Shown here: positions 1-4,894 of the stretch, one piece after another
Layout: each line of letters opens with the position of its first letter
Position numbering within the stretch: the stretch's first letter is position 1
The notes under the pieces: model-generated
What the model was told of the DNA's origin: nothing
The model's input: only the letters and a program-made list of their open reading frames with translations
The model's database searches: none
Source: an uncultured Ruminococcus sp.
GTDB lineage: Bacteria; Bacillota; Clostridia; Oscillospirales; Ruminococcaceae
DNA length: 5,070 nucleotides
Direction: 5' to 3'
NCBI GenBank assembly: GCA_937942105.1
Contig: CALDFS010000241.1
Location: 1 to 5,070 of the forward strand
Made by a program: the position numbers and the translations under genes

Positions 1-514
1 CGATTTGGGCTTTTATGATATAAATACCGGCTCGCAGGTGGTTTACAGCGGCGAATACGCCATTATGATAGGCTCATCATCCGAGGATATAAGGCGGGCG
101 GCGGCTGTTGAGGTTGCCGGCAGCAGCTTCGAGGGGGTAAACGTCTCCCTGCCGGTCCCCGGAACCTTATCTTCAGACTATATGGGCGTGGAATTCGGAA
201 CCGATTTCGAGCTTACCGAATACGCGCTGATACATGATTGGCAGAGCTTTATAAACTATCCGGCGTGCAGTCTTAAAGGCTACACCCACGCCGAGGTGAC
301 GGCGTTCGTCCCGGGTTCCGGCGCGGATCTGACGCTGAGCTGCGCGGAAACCGGTCAGACCATAGCCAGGTTCAGAATACCCGGTTCTGGCGGGGCTATA
401 GGAACCGGCAGGTTCGTAACCGTCCGGACCGAGGCAGTGCCTGTGGAGGGCCTGCACACTCTTAGGTTTACAACCGGCGGAACTGTCGCTCTTTCCTGCT
501 TCAGGCTGTTCTGA
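1..514 (+). CDS. C-terminal part of a GH3-family glycoside hydrolase (beta-glucosidase type) with CBM6-like domain, 5' truncated by window
   Basis: The frame is open from base 2 (Asp-Leu-Gly-Phe-Tyr-Asp...) to a TGA at 512-514, so the gene begins outside the window; the TTG at 5 is only an internal Leu codon. The first ~38 codons (FYDI, then a YSGEYAIMIGSSSEDIR stretch) match the end of the fibronectin-III-like domain that closes GH3 beta-glucosidases, where 'GeY.i.vGsSS.dIr' is characteristic. The last ~100 codons (roughly 210-511) have the look of a family 6 carbohydrate-binding beta-sandwich: HDWQSFINYP, an alternating-strand segment, TGQTIARFRIPGSGG, and a final EGLHTLRF...CFRLF. The catalytic domains would lie upstream and cannot be seen. 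GH3 enzymes release terminal beta-linked sugars; the appended domain suggests binding to plant or mucin polysaccharide. Ile is coded by ATA in 8 of 9 cases. The GH3 tail is fairly secure; the CBM6 assignment is by pattern only. Confidence 0.72.
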   Translation, partial: DLGFYDINTGSQVVYSGEYAIMIGSSSEDIRRAAAVEVAGSSFEGVNVSLPVPGTLSSDYMGVEFGTDFELTEYALIHDWQSFINYPACSLKGYTHAEVTAFVPGSGADLTLSCAETGQTIARFRIPGSGGAIGTGRFVTVRTEAVPVEGLHTLRFTTGGTVALSCFRLF

Positions 515-563
515 TATGGGATAATAGTAAAAAAGTCAACCCATCCACCGATAAGGAAGATAT

Positions 564-612
564 CGCCATAGCACTTGTGATTCTTGTTAAAAGTGCTATG
601 GCGTTCTTGTTT
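564..612 (+). terminator. Intrinsic terminator after the GH3 gene
   Basis: A perfect 13-bp inverted repeat (CGCCATAGCACTT at 564-576, AAGTGCTATGGCG at 591-603) encloses a 14-base loop and is followed on the plus strand by a T-rich run TTCTTGTTT (604-612). It lies 50 bases past the GH3 stop codon and before the promoters of the next gene, so it separates the two plus-strand genes. The interrupted T-run makes it a moderate rather than ideal terminator. Confidence 0.75.
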
Positions 613-622
613 ACTGTGTATA

Positions 623-651
623 TTGATTATGCATAGGCTTAGTTATATAAT
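623..651 (+). promoter_or_regulatory. Candidate sigma-A promoter, distal, for the CPBP gene
   Basis: TTGATT (623-628), a 17-base spacer, and a perfect TATAAT (646-651). Transcription would begin near 658, giving a leader of about 60 bases. The area is very A+T-rich, so chance matches are likely, and a second candidate lies just downstream. Confidence 0.4.
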
Positions 652-671
652 TTATTGATATAAGTCGGAAT

Positions 672-700
672 TTGACGCTTCTTTGACTTGAATATAATAA
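672..700 (+). promoter_or_regulatory. Candidate sigma-A promoter, proximal, for the CPBP gene
   Basis: TTGACG (672-677) is followed by overlapping -10 options: TATAAT at 693-698 (15-base spacer) or TAATAA at 695-700 (17-base spacer). A start near 705-707 would fall inside the ribosome-binding site (703-710), leaving almost no leader. This makes it less attractive than the distal candidate, unless a slightly earlier start is used. Confidence 0.3.
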
Positions 701-719
701 ATAGGTAAGGTGTGCAATC

Positions 720-1397
720 ATGATTTTGACAAAAGAAAACAGGCTGCGCTGTTTGATTTCACTATTGGTTTTTATAGCATTAGAGGTTTTTATATGGACT
801 CAGCCTGAACTGATTGTTAAAATATTCGGTTACGATAACGCTATAAAGTATATTGATTTTGTTTTTTACGGTGGACTGTTTATATTATATATTATTGTTT
901 TCCGTAAAACACTCTGGAACAGCCTGAAGGATTTTAAGGACAATTACAAAAAATATTTCAATATAATCGCTATATGTACATTCATTACATTTGTTTTAAT
1001 TGTTGCAGCCGCGATTATTCTGGACAGCTGCGGTATAGGAGAGAGCGCCAATCAGAAAGGTATAGATAATGCACTTGAAAACTACGGCATATTTATGGCA
1101 TTGCCCGCCTGCCTATTTGGTCCGCTGGTTGAAGAATTTGTTCATAGGGGGATTGTGTTAGGCGCTCTGAAAGGTGAGAAATCAGGTAAGGTCAGAACGG
1201 TAATAGCCATTATTGTTGGAGCAGTATTATTCGGAATGATTCATTGCGATTTATCTAATCTTACTGTTACGGATGTACTTTCTGTAATTCCGCAGATGCT
1301 GATGGGAATAATGTTTGGAATAGCTTATGTACTGTCGGATAATATACTTTGCCCTATTGCAGTGCATATGGTCATAAATATTATTGCAACAATTTAG
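720..1397 (+). CDS. CPBP-family intramembrane glutamic endopeptidase (CAAX/Abi type)
   Basis: A 225-residue multi-spanning membrane protein, a typical size for the family. The three diagnostic motifs are present in order: EExxxR (E138 E139 ... R143, in EEFVHR), FxxxH (F171 ... H175, in FGMIH) and HxxxN (H216 ... N220, in HMVIN). So the glutamate/histidine active site inside the membrane appears intact. Hydrophobic segments fall at about 12-27, 45-61, 80-101, 124-137, 160-174, 186-205 and 209-224. The ATG is preceded by AGGTAAGG (703-710) at 9 bases. Eukaryotic relatives (Rce1) cleave prenylated CAAX proteins; bacterial members are often linked to bacteriocin self-immunity, peptide maturation or anti-sigma processing. 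Nothing beside this one names a substrate: no bacteriocin-like ORF or exporter is adjacent. The gene is much more A+T-rich than its neighbours and stands alone between two terminators, consistent with a mobile cargo gene. Family is secure, role unknown. Confidence 0.9.
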   Translation: MILTKENRLRCLISLLVFIALEVFIWTQPELIVKIFGYDNAIKYIDFVFYGGLFILYIIVFRKTLWNSLKDFKDNYKKYFNIIAICTFITFVLIVAAAIILDSCGIGESANQKGIDNALENYGIFMALPACLFGPLVEEFVHRGIVLGALKGEKSGKVRTVIAIIVGAVLFGMIHCDLSNLTVTDVLSVIPQMLMGIMFGIAYVLSDNILCPIAVHMVINIIATI

Positions 1398-1432
1398 CAG
1401 AGATAAATTTCGTATCATGCAAGCAACTGAAT

Positions 1433-1476
1433 AATAAAATACCCCCTAAGCAGTTATAAACAATTGCTTAGGGGGT
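1433..1476 (-). terminator. Intrinsic terminator of the trpXYZ-like operon, possibly weakly bidirectional
   Basis: A 12-bp perfect stem (ACCCCCTAAGCA at 1441-1452 with TGCTTAGGGGGT at 1465-1476) extends inward by two A-T pairs and a wobble pair, leaving a 6-base loop. Read on the minus strand the stem is followed by ATTTTATT (1440-1433), a U-rich tail. On the plus strand it is followed by TGGCATAC, not U-rich. It sits 30 bases past the ATPase stop and 43 bases past the convergent CPBP stop, so it mainly serves the importer operon and may stop CPBP transcripts less efficiently. Confidence 0.85.
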
Positions 1477-1506
1477 TGGCATACTATCAATATTTTCAAG
1501 CTCAGA

Positions 1507-2292
1507 TTACGAAAGCAGAATCCTGTCGTTATCAAGATTCTTGCCAACGCCATCCTTGAACTTCTGAAGAAGGTCGTTGACGGTAAGATTTGACCTTTCC
1601 TTGCCCTTGATGTCTAAGACTATGCCGCCGTCCGCCATCATAAGGGTGCGGTTGCCCAAATCAAGCGCCTGCTGCATGTTGTGGGTAACCATCATGCAGG
1701 TGATATTGTCCTTTTCGACTATGGATTTTGTCAGCTCCAGCACCTTTTCGGCAGTTGCTGGGTCGAGTGCGGCGGTGTGCTCGTCTAACAAAAGAAGCTC
1801 GGGAGTGACCATTGTCGCCATCAAAAGGGTCAGCGCCTGGCGCTGCCCGCCCGAAAGAAGCCCGACCTTGCTTGTCATCCGGTTTTCAAGGCCCATTCCC
1901 AGTAAGCTTAAACGCTCGCGGAAAAGCTCGCGATCCGCCTTGCCTATGTGCGAGAACATCCCGCCCCTGCGTGATGACAGGTAGAGGTTTTCTTCAATAG
2001 ACATATTCGGCGCAGACCCGCGCAAGGGGTCCTGAAAAAGCCTGCCTATGTGCCTGGCACGCTTATGCTCTGGTTCAAAGGTAATGTCCCTGCCGCCAAG
2101 GATTATCGAGCCGCTGTCGGTAAGAAAGCTTCCCGCAACGGCGTTGAAAAGGGTTGATTTGCCAGCGCCGTTCGAGCCGATAATCGTGACGAAATCGCCC
2201 TTTTTCAGATGGAGCGAAAGCCCGTGCAGGGCGCGTTTTTCGTTCACTGTTCCGGGGTTGAAGGTCTTTGAAATGTTATTGATTCTGAGCAT
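1507..2292 (-). CDS. trpZ: ABC transporter ATP-binding protein of the tryptophan-type importer (COG1101-like)
   Basis: A 261-residue cytoplasmic ATPase that powers the importer. All nucleotide-binding motifs are visible: Walker A GSNGAGKST (39-47), Q-loop Gln87 in LFQDP, signature LSGGQ (146-150), Walker B LLLLD with catalytic Glu171, D-loop ALD (175-177) and switch His204 in VTHN. The long A-loop to Q-loop region and the 'GRLFQDP' segment resemble the ATPases that partner with ABC_sub_bind solute receptors. I chose ATG 2292 over the in-frame TTG at 2298, because AAGGGAGG (2308-2301) lies 8 bases before the ATG and only 2 bases before the TTG. The gene overlaps the end of the permease gene by 17 bases, implying translational coupling. 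Last gene of the operon, followed by a strong terminator. Substrate specificity comes from the trpX-like partner and T-box, not from this protein. Confidence 0.93.
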   Translation of the reverse strand: MLRINNISKTFNPGTVNEKRALHGLSLHLKKGDFVTIIGSNGAGKSTLFNAVAGSFLTDSGSIILGGRDITFEPEHKRARHIGRLFQDPLRGSAPNMSIEENLYLSSRRGGMFSHIGKADRELFRERLSLLGMGLENRMTSKVGLLSGGQRQALTLLMATMVTPELLLLDEHTAALDPATAEKVLELTKSIVEKDNITCMMVTHNMQQALDLGNRTLMMADGGIVLDIKGKERSNLTVNDLLQKFKDGVGKNLDNDRILLS

Positions 2293-3226
2293 TTTCAAGC
2301 CCTCCCTTCGCGTGGTAGTGGCGGTATCTGCGCATAATAATATCCTTGCGCGATTTCAGATATGGCAGTGAGATTGCTAAGACAACTATAACGGATGAAA
2401 CCGCTTTAAGCATGAACGCCGGCATATCAAGCCGAAGCGCGACTGTATATACAAGCCTGAAAATAAACGAGCCGAGGACAACGCCTATAGCGCGTGTCAA
2501 AAGCCCGCCCTTGCCCATAATCGTTCTGCCTATCAGCAGGGAAGCAAGCGCGATGGTGAGCATACCGGTGCCAAGGTTTATATCAACCGATTTCTGCACA
2601 GCCGCCATCAGGCAGCCCGAAAGAGCAGTAAAGGCGTTTGCGGCGCAAAGCCCGATTATCGTGGTGAACACTAAGTTGATTGAGGATGAGCGCACCATAT
2701 CCGGATTGTCGCCGGTGCAGCGGATGGATATTCCCAAGCGGGTCTTCAAAAACAGAGTAAGCACAGCCACCGAAAGAATGACCGCTATAAGTATGGTGAT
2801 GAGCTTGTAGGAGGAGGCAAGGGGAGTGTTCTCCAACAGCGCCCGAACCTTTGTAAATACGGTTTCGGTCTTATTAAGATTGATAAGCGAGCCGCCCTTC
2901 ATTACCGCTATGTTCACCGAATACAGGGCAGTATTCACTATGATACCCGCTAAAAGGCTGTCAACGCCCATTTTCGTCTGCAAGAATGCGGTTACAAAGC
3001 CGCTTAAAACGCCCGCCAGCATTGCCGCAGGGATTGACAAAAACGGATGCCCCGCCAGCGCGACAGTCGCGCCGACTACTGCGCCCAGGGTAAAGCAGCC
3101 GTCTGTTGAAAGGTCGCAGACGTTTAGCATACTGTAGCTTAAGTGAAGAGCCAAAGCCGTCAGCGAGCATATCAAGCCAAGCTCCAAAGCGGTCGAGACA
3201 AGACCGAATATTGTGGAAAAGTCCAT
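2276..3226 (-). CDS. trpY: ABC transporter permease of the tryptophan-type importer (BPD_transp_2, COG4120-like)
   Basis: A 316-residue integral membrane protein, about 8-9 hydrophobic segments, of the same superfamily as branched-chain amino acid and ribose permeases. The N-terminus (LELGLI...LTALALHLSYSMLNVCDLSTDGCFTLGAVVGA) has the family pattern in which a first helix leads into 'N..DLs.DG.f.lGa'. The cytoplasmic coupling loop that contacts the ATPase is RCTGDNPDMVRSSSIN (about 167-182), close to the usual 'RaTGDNp.Mv...gin'. The C-terminus is a basic tail (KSRKDIIMRRYRHYHAKGG). ATG 3226 is preceded by GGGTAGG (3235-3229), a modest ribosome-binding site placed close to the start. Its 3' end overlaps the ATPase gene. 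It lies 100 bases after trpX, with a strong hairpin between. Codon use (12 of 26 Ile are ATA) differs from trpX. Function as permease is secure; the symbol rests on operon order and the Trp T-box. Confidence 0.9.
   Translation of the reverse strand: MDFSTIFGLVSTALELGLICSLTALALHLSYSMLNVCDLSTDGCFTLGAVVGATVALAGHPFLSIPAAMLAGVLSGFVTAFLQTKMGVDSLLAGIIVNTALYSVNIAVMKGGSLINLNKTETVFTKVRALLENTPLASSYKLITILIAVILSVAVLTLFLKTRLGISIRCTGDNPDMVRSSSINLVFTTIIGLCAANAFTALSGCLMAAVQKSVDINLGTGMLTIALASLLIGRTIMGKGGLLTRAIGVVLGSFIFRLVYTVALRLDMPAFMLKAVSSVIVVLAISLPYLKSRKDIIMRRYRHYHAKGGLENAQNQ
2301..2308 (-). promoter_or_regulatory. Ribosome-binding site that decides the trpZ start
   Basis: AAGGGAGG on the minus strand lies inside the 3' end of the permease gene, 8 bases before ATG 2292. 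The nearer in-frame TTG (2298) is too close to be used. Confidence 0.75.
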
Positions 3227-3252
3227 TACCTACCCATGCCTTTCATGTGATA

Positions 3253-3287
3253 CAGAGGGAGACCCGCAAAATCCGGGCTTCCCTCTG
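3253..3287 (-). promoter_or_regulatory. Intercistronic hairpin between trpX and trpY
   Basis: CAGAGGGA (3253-3260 on plus) pairs with TCCCTCTG (3280-3287), and after a short internal imperfection CCCG (3263-3266) pairs with CGGG (3274-3277), leaving a 7-base loop. On the minus-strand RNA it follows the trpX stop by about 40 bases and is followed by TATCACA, with no U-tract. It is therefore unlikely to be a full terminator. Such hairpins between a solute-binding protein gene and its permease gene commonly protect the upstream mRNA 3' end or reduce read-through, giving more binding protein than transporter. Structure is seen; role is inferred. Confidence 0.7.
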
Positions 3288-3326
3288 CGATTTTCAGTGA
3301 TGTTTCTATTCTGCCCTGAATCCCGA

Positions 3327-4433
3327 TTAGAATTCCTCGGCGGTTTCGATGCTCTGAACCTTTAAGCAGTAGGGAGCAAGCTTTTCTGTAAGCTCGCCAT
3401 AGCTGTAGCCCAGCGCTTCGCAGATCTCGGTGTTGATGGTTGCCGTGCCGTTGTCAAAGGTCTTGACGGGCGTTTCGGCAGGGTCTGCACCATCAAGCAG
3501 GATGGAGGCAATCATGTTTGCGGTCTCCACGCCGAGGTTTGCGTAGTCCACGCCGTAGCCGAGGAACGCGCCGTTCAGGGCGAAGGAGTCTGCGCCGGTG
3601 TAGTGGGGGATGCCGGCTTCGGCAAAGGTTTCATAGATCGTCAGCTCGGACTTCATGACCGTGTTGTCGGTCGGAGTGAAGACAGCCTGCACGCCGTCGG
3701 AGACCAGCGCCTGCGCGGCAAGCGCAATTTCATCGACGCTCGTACCGGTGCGCTCAATGACCTCGACGCCCTTGTCTTCCAGATATGCCTTTGCGCTTTC
3801 AATGGCGCTTGCGGCGGAGTCCTGACCGAGGTCATAGAGAAGACCGACCTTCTGAAGGTCCGGGTTCTGGACAAACATGAGGTTCATCACGGCTGCGGTA
3901 TCCAGGTAGTCGGACGTGCCGGTGAGGTTGCTGCCCGGAGCTTCCAGAGAATCGACCAGACCGACGGAGACGGGGTCGGAGACGGCGGCGAAGACGACGG
4001 GGGTCTGGGTTCCTTCCGTCGCGGCCTGCATGGCCATGGCCACCGGTGTTGCGACGCCAACGAGCAGGTCCGCGTGATCCGCCTGGAAGTTCGAGATGAT
4101 CTGGGACATCAGATTGGAGTCTGCGTTGCAGTTGTCGTATTCCACGTGGAACGTTACGCCCTTTTCTGCTCCGATGGCAGCAAGCTGCGCCTGGATGTTT
4201 TCAACGATCTGGTTTAAGGATGCGTCGTCGACGTAGTTGCAGATGCCGATGGTGTAGGACGCGCCGGAAGCGTCGGTTTCATCGGACGCGGCAGTTTCTG
4301 TTTTTTCGGCAGCGGGCGCAGACGCGGCAGCGTCGGTAGAGGCGGATGCGGCGGTTTCGGTTTTTGCGCCGCAGGCGGCGAACATGGAAACGGTCATCAG
4401 AGCGACCAGAATGAGGGCAAGAATCTTTTTCAT
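3327..4433 (-). CDS. trpX: Tryptophan-type ABC transporter solute-binding lipoprotein (ABC_sub_bind, COG2984-like)
   Basis: A 368-residue extracytoplasmic receptor that captures the ligand for the importer. Residues 1-20 form a lipoprotein signal (MKKILALILVALMTVSMF) with lipobox F-A-A-C, so Cys21 is the lipidated N-terminus. Residues 22-59 are a flexible Ala/Ser/Thr/Glu linker in which KTETAAS occurs twice. The domain from about 60 to 355 has hallmarks of the ABC_sub_bind family: YTIGICNYVDDASLNQ, YDNCNADSN, TPVVFAAVSDPVSVGLV, GSNLTGTSDY, KVGLLYD, TPTDNTVM and GAFLGYGVDYANLG. The start has a modest AAAGG site (4449-4445) 11 bases upstream. First gene of the operon, downstream of a T-box with a Trp specifier, which is why Trp is the proposed ligand; the protein family alone also includes receptors of unknown or Tyr-like specificity. 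Codons are strongly G+C-ending (0 of 19 Ile are ATA), unlike trpY and trpZ. Confidence 0.88.
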   Translation of the reverse strand: MKKILALILVALMTVSMFAACGAKTETAASASTDAAASAPAAEKTETAASDETDASGASYTIGICNYVDDASLNQIVENIQAQLAAIGAEKGVTFHVEYDNCNADSNLMSQIISNFQADHADLLVGVATPVAMAMQAATEGTQTPVVFAAVSDPVSVGLVDSLEAPGSNLTGTSDYLDTAAVMNLMFVQNPDLQKVGLLYDLGQDSAASAIESAKAYLEDKGVEVIERTGTSVDEIALAAQALVSDGVQAVFTPTDNTVMKSELTIYETFAEAGIPHYTGADSFALNGAFLGYGVDYANLGVETANMIASILLDGADPAETPVKTFDNGTATINTEICEALGYSYGELTEKLAPYCLKVQSIETAEEF

Positions 4434-4468
4434 TTTTATACCAACCTTTCAAATATCAAAGTAAAGTG

Positions 4469-4540
4469 TTATGTTTTGGTGCGATGGGATAAACCTTTGA
4501 ATTTGCGGCGCGAACGCCATCGTCTGGTATAAAGCTTCAT
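4469..4540 (-). CDS. Small basic ORF (23 codons) between the T-box terminator and trpX; possible leader peptide
   Basis: ATG 4540 is preceded by a perfect AAGGAGG (4555-4549) at 8 bases, a far better ribosome-binding site than that of trpX itself. The reading frame runs 23 codons to TAA (4471-4469): MKLYTRRWRSRRKF, then KGLSHRTKT. Ten of 23 residues are Lys or Arg; Trp8 (TGG 4519-4517) is the only Trp. The stop codon is 35 bases before the trpX ATG. Because it is read only when the T-box terminator is bypassed, it would be translated as part of the trpX mRNA. I do not recognise the peptide. It could be a regulatory leader ORF (compare the Trp-rich rtpLP leader between a T-box and rtpA in Bacillus subtilis, which has several Trp), a small protein, or a chance frame. 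The Shine-Dalgarno match is the strongest argument that ribosomes load here. Confidence 0.5.
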   Translation of the reverse strand: MKLYTRRWRSRRKFKGLSHRTKT

Positions 4541-4558
4541 TTACAAGACCTCCTTGGG

Positions 4559-4605
4559 AAAAACAAAAACTCCTGTCCCGGCAAATACAATTGCTGGGAC
4601 AGGAG
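4559..4605 (-). terminator. T-box regulated intrinsic terminator
   Basis: On the minus strand CTCCTGTCCC (4605-4596) pairs perfectly with GGGACAGGAG (4579-4570), then an A-C mismatch and GCAA/TTGC extend the stem, with a 6-base loop. It is followed by TTTTTGTTTTT (4569-4559). Its left arm contains the bases TCCTGTCCC that the T-box antiterminator also needs, so the two structures exclude each other. Confidence 0.95.
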
Positions 4606-4839
4606 ATCAATCCTGCGGTGCCACCCGGCTTGACGCATATGCTTGCGTCCACTCATGCGTACCGATATACGCCGGCGTTTGATTACGAAGCGCCTGCTCC
4701 GTCGCACATACTCAGAACCAGCGTTCTTTTCTGATTGCCCTCAGAAGTCCATTCCATCTCAGCGCTTTCACCGCAATTCCACCATCTGCGGCTCTCTGAA
4801 GAAATCGGTTTGAGATGTACTCACTCTTCTTCAACGGTT
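4559..4839 (-). promoter_or_regulatory. T-box riboswitch (tRNA-Trp sensing) controlling trpXYZ
   Basis: About 280 bases of leader RNA. Stem I: CATCTCA (4817-4811) pairs with TGAGATG (4761-4755), and AGAAG (4830-4826) with CTTCT (4747-4743). They frame an internal loop with AGTGAGTA on one side and GAATGGA on the other, which places TGG (4751-4749), the Trp codon, as specifier. The distal part has the family's AGAGAG (4797-4792), a CCGCA/TGCGG helix and a GGTG loop (4783-4780). A Stem III hairpin pairs GACGCA (4649-4644) with TGCGTC (4637-4632). The T-box core GGGTGGCACCGC (4626-4615) gives a 7-base bulge TGGCACC (4623-4617). In the antiterminator GGG pairs with CCC (4598-4596) and GCAGGA (4616-4611) with TCCTGT (4604-4599). 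The bulge TGGC should pair with a tRNA ending GCCA; bacterial tRNA-Trp has G as discriminator base, agreeing with the specifier. Uncharged tRNA-Trp should prevent termination. Confidence 0.95.
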
Positions 4840-4845
4840 TTCTGC

Positions 4846-4874
4846 ATTATAGCGCTGAAGCGGGCGCTTGTCAA
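4846..4874 (-). promoter_or_regulatory. Consensus sigma-A promoter of the T-box/trpXYZ transcript
   Basis: On the minus strand TTGACA (4874-4869), exactly 17 bases, then TATAAT (4851-4846): both hexamers are perfect. Transcription should begin near 4839, just ahead of Stem I of the T-box. The -35 box lies 20 bases after the proA stop. Such a strong promoter fits control by termination in the leader rather than by initiation. Confidence 0.92.
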
Positions 4875-4894
4875 GAGGCGAAAAACAAAAATTT

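Noticed and set aside
173..457. Minus-strand open frame inside the GH3 gene
   Set aside because: The plus-strand frame carries the GH3 and CBM6-like patterns; the antisense product looks like a shadow with no motif.
2293..2298. TTG at 2298 as start of the ATPase gene
   Set aside because: It is only 2 bases from the AAGGGAGG site; the ATG at 2292 has proper spacing and begins at the conserved N-terminus.
1577..3137. Several plus-strand open frames antisense to trpZ and trpY
   Set aside because: The minus strand encodes complete ABC ATPase and permease proteins here; the antisense frames have no domain signatures.
3603..4217. Long plus-strand open frame antisense to trpX
   Set aside because: It is the complement of a G+C-rich coding sequence with clear family motifs. 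The antisense product has no recognisable domain, is rich in Asp, Gly, Val and His, and has no ribosome-binding site in context.
4449..4652. 67-codon minus-strand frame crossing the T-box core and terminator
   Set aside because: It runs through the T-box and terminator structures and its start lies in the Stem III region without a ribosome-binding site. The AAGGAGG site instead serves the 23-codon frame in another phase.
4747..4754. Other codon registers in the T-box specifier loop (ATG Met, GGA Gly, AAT Asn, GAC Asp)
   Set aside because: Only TGG sits in the usual position, after GAA and before a purine, and it agrees with the TGGC bulge expected for a G-discriminator tRNA and with the TrpXYZ-like genes downstream. 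Asn and Asp tRNAs also carry G73, so this is strong but not absolute.
4879..4894. A/T-rich run after proA as an intrinsic terminator
   Set aside because: The run AAAATTTTTGTTTTT has no G+C-rich stem before it, only weak partial pairing within the end of proA.
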